The position numbers and the translations under genes are program-made. Positions 8,306-17,546 of a stretch of DNA of 64,000 nt are shown here, piece after piece; within the stretch, counting starts at the first letter, position 1, and the number at the start of each line of letters is the position of its first letter. This DNA comes from Dictyobacter alpinus (GTDB lineage: Bacteria; Chloroflexota; Ktedonobacteria; Ktedonobacterales; Ktedonobacteraceae), in the NCBI RefSeq assembly GCF_003967575.1, contig NZ_BIFT01000001.1, positions 2,480,001 to 2,544,000 of the forward strand, given 5' to 3'. The notes beneath the pieces were generated by a model. The model saw only the letters and a list, made by a program, of their open reading frames with translations, was not told the origin of the DNA and made no database searches.

Positions 8306-8950
8306 ATGAATTCAAAGAATGTACCTACATTTACCGATTTCGTACACCGTTTTGTACCTGCACAGTCACAAGAGGGGACTACACCCACCTTACTGCTACT
8401 ACACGGAACGGGTGGAAATGAAGAAGATCTGCTCGACCTGGGACAGATGCTCCTCCCAGGCGCAGCCTTCTTGAGTCCACGTGGAAAGGTGTTGGAAAAT
8501 GGCATGCCCCGCTTTTTTCGCCGTCTGGCCGAAGGGGTCTTTGATGTTGAGGACTTGAAGCAGCGTACCCATGAACTGGCTGACTTTGTGCAGTCGGCTA
8601 GCGAGGTGTATCATTTCGATCCCACCAATGTGATCGCCGTTGGTTACTCCAATGGAGCCAATATCGCGGCCAGCATGCTGCTCCTGCGGCCCGACATATT
8701 GCGCGGAGCCATCCTGCTACGCCCGATGGTCCCATTCGCATTGGAGAAATTGCCCGACCTATCGAAGACATCCGTCTTCATCAGCGCCGGCCGTTTCGAT
8801 CCAATCGTGCCGACCGCCCAGACCGAACAACTCGTCCAGGTCCTGCAGCAATCTGGTGCCACCGTCACAACCCACTGGCTCAACGGAGGCCACGGCCTGA
8901 GCCACGAAGATGTCCGCACCGCCAAAGCCTGGCTCAACCAGTTACCATAA
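8306..8950 (+). CDS. mhqD: Phospholipase/carboxylesterase family hydrolase (MhqD-like)
   Basis: A 214-residue alpha/beta hydrolase of the small carboxylesterase family. LLLHGTGGNEEDL forms the oxyanion-hole region, GYSNGA contains the nucleophilic Ser, the Asp lies in GRFDPIVP, and the His in GGHGL. Bacillus MhqD is a close functional model: it is made with MhqO in response to methylhydroquinone and catechol stress. It follows the dioxygenase gene closely and shares its promoter. The ATG is preceded by AAGGTAAGGA. The natural ester substrate is not known. Confidence 0.85.
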   Translation: MNSKNVPTFTDFVHRFVPAQSQEGTTPTLLLLHGTGGNEEDLLDLGQMLLPGAAFLSPRGKVLENGMPRFFRRLAEGVFDVEDLKQRTHELADFVQSASEVYHFDPTNVIAVGYSNGANIAASMLLLRPDILRGAILLRPMVPFALEKLPDLSKTSVFISAGRFDPIVPTAQTEQLVQVLQQSGATVTTHWLNGGHGLSHEDVRTAKAWLNQLP

Positions 8951-8965
8951 CCGCCGCTCTCCAAC

Positions 8966-9122
8966 GTAGCAGCAGGTCTTGCACCTGCGACCCGTTCACG
9001 TACGAAATGTTCCTCAAACACGTAACTGTGTTGAGGCAAGCACAACGAAGCACATCTAGCCTCTGGCTTGTCCCCGATCGTATATCGTACAGGTCGCAGG
9101 TGCAAGACCCAATACATTCAAC
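8966..9122. repeat. Dispersed palindromic repeat, family A, copy 3 (diverged)
   Basis: Ends GCAGGTCTTGCACCTGC (8972-8988) and GCAGGTGCAAGACCC (9096-9110) are inverted. They carry changes relative to copies 1 and 2, but the change GGGAC to GGTGC is mirrored on both arms, so pairing is kept. The internal TTCACGTACGAAATGTTCCTCAAACACGTA block matches the other copies. It lies directly after the esterase gene. Confidence 0.72.
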
Positions 9123-9187
9123 GTAACGATGTTTCATACCCGATCATGATCATGGTCGGGTAATTTTGCGTGGGCCAACGTAACGGT

Positions 9188-9334
9188 AACCCGCAAGGGG
9201 ATTGCCCTACATCTGTCGTTTTTCTTGTTCTTTTGTTTTAAGCTGGAATGAATATGTATGTTGTAAATCTACGGTAAAGTAACCTGTAAATGACTCGTGT
9301 AGGGTAATCCCCTTGCGGCCGTGGGCCGTCTCCT
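9188..9334. repeat. Long-range inverted repeat (type C)
   Basis: CCGCAAGGGGATTGCCCTAC (about 9195-9214) and GTAGGGTAATCCCCTTGCGG (about 9300-9319) are inverted with one mismatch and about 85 A+T-rich bases between them. It lies beyond the 3' end of the kinase gene. It could act as a large terminator, or be another non-autonomous element; no second copy was seen in this window. Confidence 0.55.
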
Positions 9335-9356
9335 CGCTCCACGTCGAGGTTCCTGT

Positions 9357-11810
9357 TTACTTTTTTATATCCCAGATTTTGGCCTGGCTAAAGATGGCGG
9401 TCGTAATGGTATTATTTGGTGAATCCACCCCGGTATCATTGCCACCGGTCGCCATCACACCTACATCGCCGGTTTCAAATGGAGCATTAATGGTATCAGT
9501 GACCTCACTCACCTTTTCTTTATTCAGGTACAGCGCGATCGTCGTGCCTTGCATCGTTACCGCCAGCGTGTTGTTGACATTGAGTCCATGCTTGAATGAG
9601 GTCAGCGGTGGCTTAGCATTTTTGTAGCCATCCATATAGTTGGTGCAGACCCAGTTATAACATTTCTGTAGCGAATAATTGCCACTATCAAAGATCTCAA
9701 AAAAGTAATATTGCCCGGTTGCACCAGTACCACGAAAGACAATACCGGCCCCACTGAAGCTTTGTCCGATGTTAGTGAAGCTAACATTGACCTGATAGGT
9801 GAAGTCGCTATGTGGATGGTTATTTTGGAAGCAGGACATAGGTGCCAGCGCTGGTGCCCTGACCTGATAGCCCTGTGGCGTAAATGTGCATTGTCCGCCT
9901 GTGATACCAGTTGGATCAACCCCCTCTTGCCAACCATTGCGATTACTGGTCAATGCATCGTTCAGGACGAGCGTGCTGGCACCATCTGGAAGATAGCTAT
10001 TGCTTGTCTCTAATTTAACTTGCGCGGTCTGCGTTGCCTTTACAACCTGCGTAGCTTTTGCCGTTGTGTTGGCGTGTGAAACTATACTGGTCGCCGTGGC
10101 ATTCTTCTGGTCCAGTGCCGCTTGTTGTGAGGCATTTGAAGCATTATTCATTGATACCATAGAGATTGTGATAGCACTGCCGATAATAAGGAGTAATACA
10201 ACGGCCACAATTATCAAGTTACGTGTATTTAAATAGGACTTTGTTGCCCTTTGAAATGGTGCCGCAGGTGTCTTGATGCTATCACTGAAAGCAGATGGCC
10301 TGAACCTGGAAATCGTGGAGCCAACCAGTTGTCCGCTGGCCGGTTGAAAAGACTTTCCGGTAAAGCTCGTATGATTGGGATCGCTCCCATTTCGTTCATC
10401 GTCTGTGGGATGCATGGCCTTTGAGACCGCAGGCCGGTTGCCTGCAGGCGTCATATAACTTCCAAGTGGTAGCGGGCGTGCACCTCTTGGCATTGAGGTC
10501 GACGTTGGCATAGATGGCATATCGGCCTGCGATGCATTTGGCCTTGTTGGCATATCAGGCGTATCGGTTGGGGTCTTGTTTGGATAGATCGGCATATCAT
10601 CCTTGGAGTCAGGCTCTGGTGTGATAATCCGTATATCTGAACGCAAATTGCCAGATGCCTCGACTGGAGTACTGGGATTGAGAGGGGGAAATGGTGGCAT
10701 ATTGTTCATTGATGTGCTACCAATCGGTATCGTCCTGGCGGATCTGCTCGCAGAGGTAGGGACAGGGGGTGTCGCCTGTGGCTTCAATGGTTCTTGCTTA
10801 ACCGATTGATAAGCTGAACGCTCCTCTTCTGGAAAGCGATGTGTGATTGGGCGTGGCGTTTTTTCGGCCGCTATGGCTGAAGGCGTTAAACGCTGTGATT
10901 GTGAGCGTGCTGTATCAAACCGCTCCTGCAATGTTTTTGTATTTATGGATGTACTGGTCCCCTTCTCGTTGGTAACTGTATCTGAGGGACGCTGCTGACC
11001 GAGCCCACAGGCCTCTTCGAGGGCCTGGGCAAAATCTCGTACATTGGGAAAGCGCTTCTGTGGATCTTTTTCGAGTGCGCGCATCACGACGGCTTCCACT
11101 TCTTTCGATACCTGTGGCGCCTTTTCGCGTATCTGTGGTGCAGGTGAGAGGACTTGCTGGCTGGCAACCTCGAAGAAAGAGCCTTCAAACGGACACTTAC
11201 CGGTGAGCCATTCATAGGCAATCACGCCAAGCGCATATTGATCGCTGGCCGGACGAGGCTTCCCTTGTAGCTGTTCAGGAGCCATATAAGCGGCCGTACC
11301 AGCAGTCTCAGTTGGTGAGTGGGAGATGGTACTGTATGCAATTAAGGCCAGACCAAAATCGCCTAGCAAGACTTCATCGTTGTTGCTTAAAAGCATATTT
11401 TCGGGTTTAACGTCTCGGTGGATGAGTTTTTTATCATGGCCATATTGGAGCGCCGCAGCCGTTTGTTTTATATACGGGACAAGTTGTGCGGCTGGCATGG
11501 GTTTACCTTGCAAAAAGCGCTGCCGAAATGTTCCACGTGGAGCATAATCCATAACCAGGAAAGGAGTATTATCCTGGACGCCGAAGTCTAGCACGCGAAT
11601 GATAGAAGGATGGACCAGGTGGGCAATGGTACGGGCCTCATTGAGAAAGTTTTGTATGTTACTTTCACCCAGGCGAACCTGTAAAATTTTGATTGCAGCC
11701 TGAGTGCGCAAGTGGATATGTTCGCCCAGATATACATCGGCGAAGCCTCCTTGCCCAATCAGGCGTAGTAATTTGTAATTCCCTAATTGCTGACCAATAC
11801 GGTCTTCCAT
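9357..11810 (-). CDS. Transmembrane Ser/Thr protein kinase with extracellular sensor domain
   Basis: An 817-residue Hanks-type kinase. The N-terminal kinase domain (about residues 12-275) has the glycine loop IGQGGFADVYLG, the catalytic lysine in AAIKIL, HRDVKPEN, DFG and the APE segment YMAPEQ. A long Ser/Thr/Pro-rich linker (about 280-525) follows, then one membrane helix near residues 527-550 and an Ala/Gln/Thr-rich stretch. The last 200 residues form a beta-rich extracytoplasmic domain of the DUF1080/concanavalin-like type (for example SGAGIVFRGTGATGQYYFFE). The layout suggests a receptor kinase that senses an envelope ligand. It is divergent from the zinc-ribbon/BACON gene, whose linker is also Ser/Thr-rich and might be a substrate. 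Confidence 0.9.
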   Translation of the reverse strand: MEDRIGQQLGNYKLLRLIGQGGFADVYLGEHIHLRTQAAIKILQVRLGESNIQNFLNEARTIAHLVHPSIIRVLDFGVQDNTPFLVMDYAPRGTFRQRFLQGKPMPAAQLVPYIKQTAAALQYGHDKKLIHRDVKPENMLLSNNDEVLLGDFGLALIAYSTISHSPTETAGTAAYMAPEQLQGKPRPASDQYALGVIAYEWLTGKCPFEGSFFEVASQQVLSPAPQIREKAPQVSKEVEAVVMRALEKDPQKRFPNVRDFAQALEEACGLGQQRPSDTVTNEKGTSTSINTKTLQERFDTARSQSQRLTPSAIAAEKTPRPITHRFPEEERSAYQSVKQEPLKPQATPPVPTSASRSARTIPIGSTSMNNMPPFPPLNPSTPVEASGNLRSDIRIITPEPDSKDDMPIYPNKTPTDTPDMPTRPNASQADMPSMPTSTSMPRGARPLPLGSYMTPAGNRPAVSKAMHPTDDERNGSDPNHTSFTGKSFQPASGQLVGSTISRFRPSAFSDSIKTPAAPFQRATKSYLNTRNLIIVAVVLLLIIGSAITISMVSMNNASNASQQAALDQKNATATSIVSHANTTAKATQVVKATQTAQVKLETSNSYLPDGASTLVLNDALTSNRNGWQEGVDPTGITGGQCTFTPQGYQVRAPALAPMSCFQNNHPHSDFTYQVNVSFTNIGQSFSGAGIVFRGTGATGQYYFFEIFDSGNYSLQKCYNWVCTNYMDGYKNAKPPLTSFKHGLNVNNTLAVTMQGTTIALYLNKEKVSEVTDTINAPFETGDVGVMATGGNDTGVDSPNNTITTAIFSQAKIWDIKK
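11529..11544. promoter_or_regulatory. Possible parS-like site inside the kinase gene
   Basis: TGTTCCACGTGGAGCA is a near-palindrome close to the widespread ParB site TGTTTCACGTGAAACA, with three differences, one of them at a variable position. parA-parB lie 22 kb away. One match of this quality could be chance. Confidence 0.2.
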
Positions 11811-11960
11811 ACTTCACTCCTTCGGCGCGTCGGCATATGATTGTCATCTCATCCTACTATAAAACGAATGCACCAACAGGGAGTAGCTTACCAGTTGTTA
11901 TGCAGTACGTAAAGGCTATTGACCTCAAAATACCCAAAATGTGTACCTCCCAGTTCTTTA

Positions 11961-12045
11961 GGGAGAAAGAGGTTGCTGCGGGGACACCCCGCACCCCGGC
12001 AGGAGGGCTGGCCGCCCTCCTGCACCTCTCGCATTGGATGAGAGG
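11961..12045 (+). repeat. Dispersed double-hairpin repeat, family B, copy 1
   Basis: The core GGGGACACCCC...CCCCGGCAGGAGGGC-TGGCC-GCCCTCCTGCACCTC forms a stem of 10 bp, followed by a second small stem (CCTCTC/GAGAGG). It matches elements near 31.1 kb and 38.7 kb. It sits in the gap between the kinase and the BACON gene. Confidence 0.7.
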
Positions 12046-12181
12046 TACCCATTTTTCAGATTTTTCAAAAATCTGGAATGACTCATTAGCCAGATGGTGT
12101 CCTACCCAAATAGATGATATGCAATTTTTACACATATGTAACGTTATGATGATAGAGCCAAGATTATCTGATAAAGTAGAG

Positions 12182-12210
12182 TTGACAGTCTTCGTCATCT
12201 TCCGTACACT
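12182..12210 (+). promoter_or_regulatory. Promoter of the zinc-ribbon/BACON gene
   Basis: TTGACA at 12182-12187, a 17-bp spacer and TACACT at 12205-12210, about 50 nt before the proposed start. Confidence 0.6.
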
Positions 12211-12261
12211 TCTTATGTAGGAGTGAGTGCCTTTTAGCGTAAGGTAAGGGGGCGACATTTT

Positions 12262-15200
12262 TTGAATAGAATGCATTGTCCACATTGTTCTGCGCCATTG
12301 CCAAGAAAAACATCTGAATATTGTGCTCTCTGCGGCGAGGCATTTTTGCCTGCCTTAGATTTTGCTGATACTTTGGATGTTACTGATATTCCTACCAGGC
12401 ACTTGAGTTCCGCCCCGGCCCTCTACACTTCTATGGGATCTTCGGTTGGCCCGGATGATGACGAGCGTACAATCAAGCAGAAAACCTCCACGACTCCTGG
12501 CTCATCTTCACGTGGTGTGTCACGTGGGAAGAGTGAGGAGTCTCAGCGTCAACTTACCTGGCAAAAAGTAGTGGAAACGCCTCGGCGGCCAATAGCTACC
12601 TATCCACCACGTCCGCCGCTTCCACCTCAGTCGTTGCCGGTCTTACGGCATATTCCGTATGGCTGGTTTGCCGTTCCGCGTCTGCTCTTTGGACCCAGAT
12701 TAATATTTTGGTTCTCGCTGGCCCTGATAATCCTCTTAATTGGCGGTGGTACGCTGGGAATGGTTGAGGCCTTAAAAAGCACTTCGGCCGCCGATCAACG
12801 TCCAGCCGGACCAGCCTTACAGGTGAACCCTTCGAGCGCTGATATTGGCACAATTTTATCTTTAAGTGGCGTTGGCCTGTCGCCTCGTGCCCAGATTGGT
12901 CTTTTCCGGGATAATGCTATCCCTATTATGGATACCAATAATGCGTCGGCGATTTTCGCGGATAATGATGGTGCCATCAATGATACGGTTCTTATCGCCC
13001 AGGATTGGGGTGGTGGCCCGCATACCATCATGCTAGAGGATGCGCGTACCCATCGCTATATCTCTACGCCTCTCGAAGTAACCGGTAATATAGGACCACT
13101 GCGGCCCGCCCATTTCAAAATATCTGTTGCTGCGCTCGATTTCATGGCTGGCGATCAGGCCACAAACACTTTAAAGAAAATATCTTTATCCAATAGTGGT
13201 GCCGGCCAGATTTCCTGGCAAGCTACTACAACGCAGCCATGGCTGATGTTGAGCCCACAAACGGGTTTGCTATCGAGCAATATGCCACCAACGGATGTCA
13301 TGGTGGCCGCCAACCGTGCCAATTTACAGCCTGGAGATTACACCGCCCAGGTTGTCTTCTCATCCACCGCCGGCGATATTCGTCTGCCAGTTAATATGCA
13401 AGTCCTACCATTGGAAGCTGGCCACCAGCCTGTCCTACAGTTATCTCCGGCCGTCCTCTCATTCACTGGCGCGGATGGCGGCAAGGATCCCGATCCACAG
13501 GTAATTACCGTAAGCAATCCAGGTTCGCTCCCCTTGGATTGGCAGGCGACTTCGGATGCATCCTGGTTGAAGGTGGCGCCACAAAATAATCGTGTCCAAC
13601 CTTCTATGAGCTCAGCGGCAAAGGTGAGTGTCGATACCAGTTCATTGTTACCAGGTACACATAGTGCCCACCTGACCTTTAGTGGAACCGGACCCAATGC
13701 TGCACTGCATAGTCCTCAGAGTGTGTATGTAAGTGTCACGATTACGCCTAATTGTGGCTTGCTGATCTCACCTGGACTCTTGAATCTGACCAGCACTCAG
13801 CAGCAGGGACAGGTCTCGAAAACCATCTCTCTGGGTCAGACTGCGAGTTGTTCCGGCTCGGTCGCCTGGACTGCCCAGAGTAATACTTCCTGGCTGAACA
13901 TTGATCAGAAGCAGGGGACAACCTCTTCAACACCATCTATCACGGCCAGTGTGGCTGGCTTGAATCCTGGCACATACAATGGTTCGATCACATTTACCTC
14001 CGGCCATGGTAGCCAGGTATTGTTGGTAAGTTTGAGTGTGCTACCCAATAATTCACCGGCATTAAGTCTGGGACTCTCTACACTCTCTTTCAGCACAAAT
14101 GCCGGTGGTAGTAGTCCGCCTGCCCAGCAGCTAACCCTATCAAATACCGGCGGCAAAATGCTTTCCTGGTCCGCCACCGGGGTTGTTCTTTCTGGCGGTA
14201 ACTGGCTCTCTCTGGATAAAGCCCATGGACAACTGAATGCCCACCAATCGACGACCATAAACGTGCGGGCAGCCTTGCTTAATACTCTGACCGCCAATAC
14301 CTATACTGGCTTGATCCGTGTCTCAGCTGTAGATGAGACCGGCCATGCGCTCGTCAAGAGTCCACAGAACATACCTATCACCTTTGTTGTCGGGGCGGCC
14401 TGTTCATTGCAGGTTCCTTCACAACCGTTGACTTTCTATGGTTATACGGGACAGACCATAGCGACTGGCCTGAACAATTCCAGGACGGGTCAGGCGGTGA
14501 CTATGACGGCCAGTACTTCATGTAAATCACCATTGAACTGGCGGGCCAGTGTCACGACCACTAGCGGTGGCAACTGGCTGCATACCGCGCCTGCTAGCGG
14601 CACGCTGGCCCCCAATAAATCGGCATCGACCCAGGTGAGTGCAAACCTCACTGGTCTGAAGGCTGGCAATTATGCGGGCAAGCTACAGATAACCGCCACG
14701 GATAGCGCTAATCAGAACAAAGTAATAAATATCCAGACGCTGGATATCTACTTGAATGTGCAGCCGCCTTGTACCTTACAGGCTCCTTCACTAGCCAGCC
14801 TGGATTTCTCCAAACTGGCTGCCGCTGGCTCTGCTTCACAAAGCATTAAAATCGGGGTCATTGGCACTTGTTCCGCTGGGAATATCTCGATTGTACCGAC
14901 AACCGCCTCCTCGCTGACAAAATCCTGGTTGACGGTCTCACCAACCAATGCCGTCATTAAAAGCGGTGGCAGCGCCACCTTTACCGTGACCGTAAATAGC
15001 GCTGGTTTAGCCACTGGCCAACAATATACCGGATCCGTTTCCTTCGCCGCTCTAGATGCAGGCATCGCGATCGTCGGTAGTCCGCAATCTCTTCCTGTTA
15101 CTATGAGCCTTGGTGGTACACCAAAGCTGACGGCAGGCCCTACAGGCTTAAACACCAATGTCACTCCTGGCAAGACTTCACAGCCGATCGCTATTAACAA

Positions 15201-16059
15201 TGTTGGCGATGCTGCCCTGGATTGGACCGCCTCCTTACAGGCTGGTACGGCGCCATATTTTTCGCTCTCAGCTTCAGCTGGTAAGCATCTGGCGGCCGGT
15301 GGAACTACCAGCGTGGCACTCTTAATGGATACAACCAATGCGGCACCTGGTAGTTATGTGGCGAATGTGCTGGTCAGCGCGACCAATAGTTTAACTGGAG
15401 AAGATGTGGGTAGCGTCAGAATTCCTGTGACGATCACTGTTGTGATGCCACCCACAATGGCCGTAGATAAAACCAGCCTCAATTTTAGTGCGCTCGAAGG
15501 GGATACTCCTGCCGATCAGTTCATCACGATCAGTAATATTGGTGGGGGAACGATCATCTGGACGGCTTCTGCGCCTGATCAACCCTGGTTGAGGCTAGGT
15601 TCTAACACTGGACTTGCTAATGCCAGCACGACCTCAAAACTGGTCTTTAAAGTAAATACGAGTGGATTGAGTGCGAGCGCCCAGCCTTATGTGTCGACCG
15701 TTACGATTACGCCATCGGCTGGTAATCCTGTGTTGATCGCTGTCAATTTGACGCTGAGTGCTCCGGCTCCAACACCTACACCGACGACTCAGCCAGCCTC
15801 AACTCCTCAAGTGCAGATAACGCCAACCGCACAGGAGACTCCTACGCTGGTCGTCTCTACGACGCCTGCTGTGAACTCATCACCAACTAGCATCGTCAGG
15901 ACTCCTGTATCGATACCTTCACACGTGCAAATAGCGCAAAAAATACAGCAACCAGCGCAAGTAGTTCAGCCGACAACAGCGACTAGAGAAGCGGTACATA
16001 TAGATTCAAGCGGACAGCCGGTAGAGATTATCCGATCAATTCTGCATCATTCGCGGTAG
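12262..16059 (+). CDS. Zinc-ribbon membrane protein with BACON-like repeats
   Basis: A 1265-residue surface protein. A zinc ribbon at residues 5-25 (CPHC...CALC) is followed by a Ser/Pro-rich cytoplasmic stretch, one membrane helix near residues 147-170, and a very long extracytoplasmic region. That region consists of about ten Ig-like repeats of roughly 100 residues with the BACON hallmark: a conserved Trp in W-x-A-x-x...WL or NWL, then a turn such as SPQTG, and a closing V-x-V-x-x strand. The C-terminal 120 residues are Pro/Thr-rich. The TTG start is preferred because AAGGGGG precedes it at the right distance. BACON domains usually bind carbohydrate or mucin-like ligands, but no ligand can be deduced. 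The 3' end overlaps the convergent endonuclease IV gene by 13 nt. Confidence 0.82.
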   Translation: MNRMHCPHCSAPLPRKTSEYCALCGEAFLPALDFADTLDVTDIPTRHLSSAPALYTSMGSSVGPDDDERTIKQKTSTTPGSSSRGVSRGKSEESQRQLTWQKVVETPRRPIATYPPRPPLPPQSLPVLRHIPYGWFAVPRLLFGPRLIFWFSLALIILLIGGGTLGMVEALKSTSAADQRPAGPALQVNPSSADIGTILSLSGVGLSPRAQIGLFRDNAIPIMDTNNASAIFADNDGAINDTVLIAQDWGGGPHTIMLEDARTHRYISTPLEVTGNIGPLRPAHFKISVAALDFMAGDQATNTLKKISLSNSGAGQISWQATTTQPWLMLSPQTGLLSSNMPPTDVMVAANRANLQPGDYTAQVVFSSTAGDIRLPVNMQVLPLEAGHQPVLQLSPAVLSFTGADGGKDPDPQVITVSNPGSLPLDWQATSDASWLKVAPQNNRVQPSMSSAAKVSVDTSSLLPGTHSAHLTFSGTGPNAALHSPQSVYVSVTITPNCGLLISPGLLNLTSTQQQGQVSKTISLGQTASCSGSVAWTAQSNTSWLNIDQKQGTTSSTPSITASVAGLNPGTYNGSITFTSGHGSQVLLVSLSVLPNNSPALSLGLSTLSFSTNAGGSSPPAQQLTLSNTGGKMLSWSATGVVLSGGNWLSLDKAHGQLNAHQSTTINVRAALLNTLTANTYTGLIRVSAVDETGHALVKSPQNIPITFVVGAACSLQVPSQPLTFYGYTGQTIATGLNNSRTGQAVTMTASTSCKSPLNWRASVTTTSGGNWLHTAPASGTLAPNKSASTQVSANLTGLKAGNYAGKLQITATDSANQNKVINIQTLDIYLNVQPPCTLQAPSLASLDFSKLAAAGSASQSIKIGVIGTCSAGNISIVPTTASSLTKSWLTVSPTNAVIKSGGSATFTVTVNSAGLATGQQYTGSVSFAALDAGIAIVGSPQSLPVTMSLGGTPKLTAGPTGLNTNVTPGKTSQPIAINNVGDAALDWTASLQAGTAPYFSLSASAGKHLAAGGTTSVALLMDTTNAAPGSYVANVLVSATNSLTGEDVGSVRIPVTITVVMPPTMAVDKTSLNFSALEGDTPADQFITISNIGGGTIIWTASAPDQPWLRLGSNTGLANASTTSKLVFKVNTSGLSASAQPYVSTVTITPSAGNPVLIAVNLTLSAPAPTPTPTTQPASTPQVQITPTAQETPTLVVSTTPAVNSSPTSIVRTPVSIPSHVQIAQKIQQPAQVVQPTTATREAVHIDSSGQPVEIIRSILHHSR

Positions 16060-16919
16060 CCTGCCAATACCTTAGCTTTGGCGACTTCTCCGCTATCATG
16101 CACCCAATCTTCTTTACCCTGTTCATCCTGTTTAATCGGAGTCTCCATCAGGACCGCGACATGAGCCAACCGGGGATCTTGTAGGAGTGTCATGAGGCCT
16201 GTCTGTCCAATGATTCCTTCGCCCAGCCGTGCATGTACATCTCGATGACTGCCCAGCGCTTTTTCCGTATCGTTAAGATGGATCACCTGAAGTCTTTCTA
16301 AGCCAAATGTGTCGTCACACTGTTGCAACACATGCATTGAGGCCGCAGGCGTGGAAATATCATGTCCTCCACCCCATAGATGCGCCGTATCCAGGCACAC
16401 GCCTAGCCGTTCTCGATACTGTGGTAGCGCAGCCAGCACCGTATTCAGATGCTCAAATTTACTCCCTAACGAATTGCCCGCGCCCACATCATTTTCCAGT
16501 AGTAACATCACCTCTTCAGGCGTCTCCGGTAAGATGCGCTCAATTGCCTGAATGATACGGGCCAATCCAACCTCAATACCGGCCCCCCGATGGCTTCCCG
16601 TATGGAAGACCACATACCTGGCACCCAGCAAAGCTCCACGCTGTAGTGTCCACGTTAGCAGCGCAATCGACTTCTCCCAGATCACATCATCGGTTGTCGC
16701 CAGATTGATCAAATAAGGAGCATGCAATACCACCGGATCAAGCTGATGGACACGTGCGGCCTCCGCGAAGGCTAAGCACAACTTTGGATCATCGGCTGGT
16801 GGTTTCCAACCGGTAGGATTACTGGCAAAAATCTGAATAGCTTCACAGCCAATCTGTTGAGCTAGCTGTGCAGCCTTAACCATCTTAGAATTTGTCGGCA
16901 TATGGCGGCCAATGCGCAT
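16047..16919 (-). CDS. nfo: Endonuclease IV (AP endonuclease family 2)
   Basis: A 290-residue DNA repair enzyme that cleaves 5' to abasic sites in base-excision repair. It is a TIM barrel with three metal ions. The ligand-bearing motifs are all visible in order: HAPYLINLA, FHTGSH, LLLEND, CLDTAHLWGGG, IHLNDTE, RDVHARLGEG and LMETP. Length matches the family. It is cytoplasmic. The gene lies 27 nt after scpB on the same strand, so the two may share a transcript. Its 3' end overlaps the end of the opposing BACON gene. Confidence 0.93.
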   Translation of the reverse strand: MRIGRHMPTNSKMVKAAQLAQQIGCEAIQIFASNPTGWKPPADDPKLCLAFAEAARVHQLDPVVLHAPYLINLATTDDVIWEKSIALLTWTLQRGALLGARYVVFHTGSHRGAGIEVGLARIIQAIERILPETPEEVMLLLENDVGAGNSLGSKFEHLNTVLAALPQYRERLGVCLDTAHLWGGGHDISTPAASMHVLQQCDDTFGLERLQVIHLNDTEKALGSHRDVHARLGEGIIGQTGLMTLLQDPRLAHVAVLMETPIKQDEQGKEDWVHDSGEVAKAKVLAGYRE

Positions 16920-16946
16920 GGATATCTATTCCCCATTCTCTAAAAT

Positions 16947-17546
16947 TTACTGCCCATTATCATCCGGCGCAACCGCCATGGAATCGGTCGCAGTCTCAGT
17001 TATATGTACTCCTGGTAGCTCGCGCAAAGATGTCAGACCAAACTGCTGTAAAAACTCGGCCGTCGTCGCAAAGAGCGCGGGACGCCCAACCGTAGGGGCG
17101 CGACCAACCTCTTCAACCAGACCATGTTGAAGTAAACTAAGCAGCGCGCGATCGCTATTGACGCCACGAATCCCTTCAATCTGGCTCCGCGTAATTGGCT
17201 GGCGATAGGCGATAACTGAGAGTGTCTCTAACGCCGCGGAAGTCAGTCGCGCGGACATTGGGAGTCCCAACAAAGCCGCCACATAGCGTGCATTCTCTGG
17301 AGCCGTCACCAGCTGAACCTGCTCCCCTAATTGTTGCAGGCGTATGCCGCGTAGTTGCTGTGCAAGATCCTGTTCCAACCACCGTAGCGCGTCACCCAGC
17401 ACCTCCTCATTCACCGCCAATAACTTCCGTAGCTCCCCCCGCTCCAATGGCCGTCCCGCTACAAACAACAAACTCTCAATCGCGGTCGCCAACTCTTTAC
17501 ACATCTCTTCTATCTGCTTATCCTCATCCCGCATCTGCTGTTCCAT
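16947..17546 (-). CDS. scpB: Segregation and condensation protein B
   Basis: ScpB is the winged-helix kleisin-associated subunit of the SMC-ScpAB condensin, which compacts and segregates the chromosome. The product has the ScpB pattern IESLLFVAGRPLERGELRKLL, ETLSVIAYRQPITRSQIEGIRGVN and the second winged helix GLVEEVGRAPTVGRPALFATT. The start at 17546 gives about 199 residues; a GTG at 17576 would add ten, and neither has a good ribosome-binding site, so the start is uncertain. No scpA gene is adjacent, which is unusual because scpA and scpB are commonly neighbours. Confidence 0.92.
   Translation of the reverse strand: MEQQMRDEDKQIEEMCKELATAIESLLFVAGRPLERGELRKLLAVNEEVLGDALRWLEQDLAQQLRGIRLQQLGEQVQLVTAPENARYVAALLGLPMSARLTSAALETLSVIAYRQPITRSQIEGIRGVNSDRALLSLLQHGLVEEVGRAPTVGRPALFATTAEFLQQFGLTSLRELPGVHITETATDSMAVAPDDNGQ

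Larger units (their letters stand above)
11811..12261. other. Intergenic region between kinase and BACON genes
   Basis: This 451-base gap holds a family B repeat, a short A+T palindrome at 12057-12075 (CAGATTTTT-C-AAAAATCTG) and the promoter of the plus-strand gene. The kinase promoter must lie near 11850-11900 but no convincing pair of boxes was found. Confidence 0.5.

Noticed and set aside
14748..15338. Long antisense open frame within the BACON gene
   Set aside because: It arises from the repetitive, biased composition of the real gene and has no domain or start signal.
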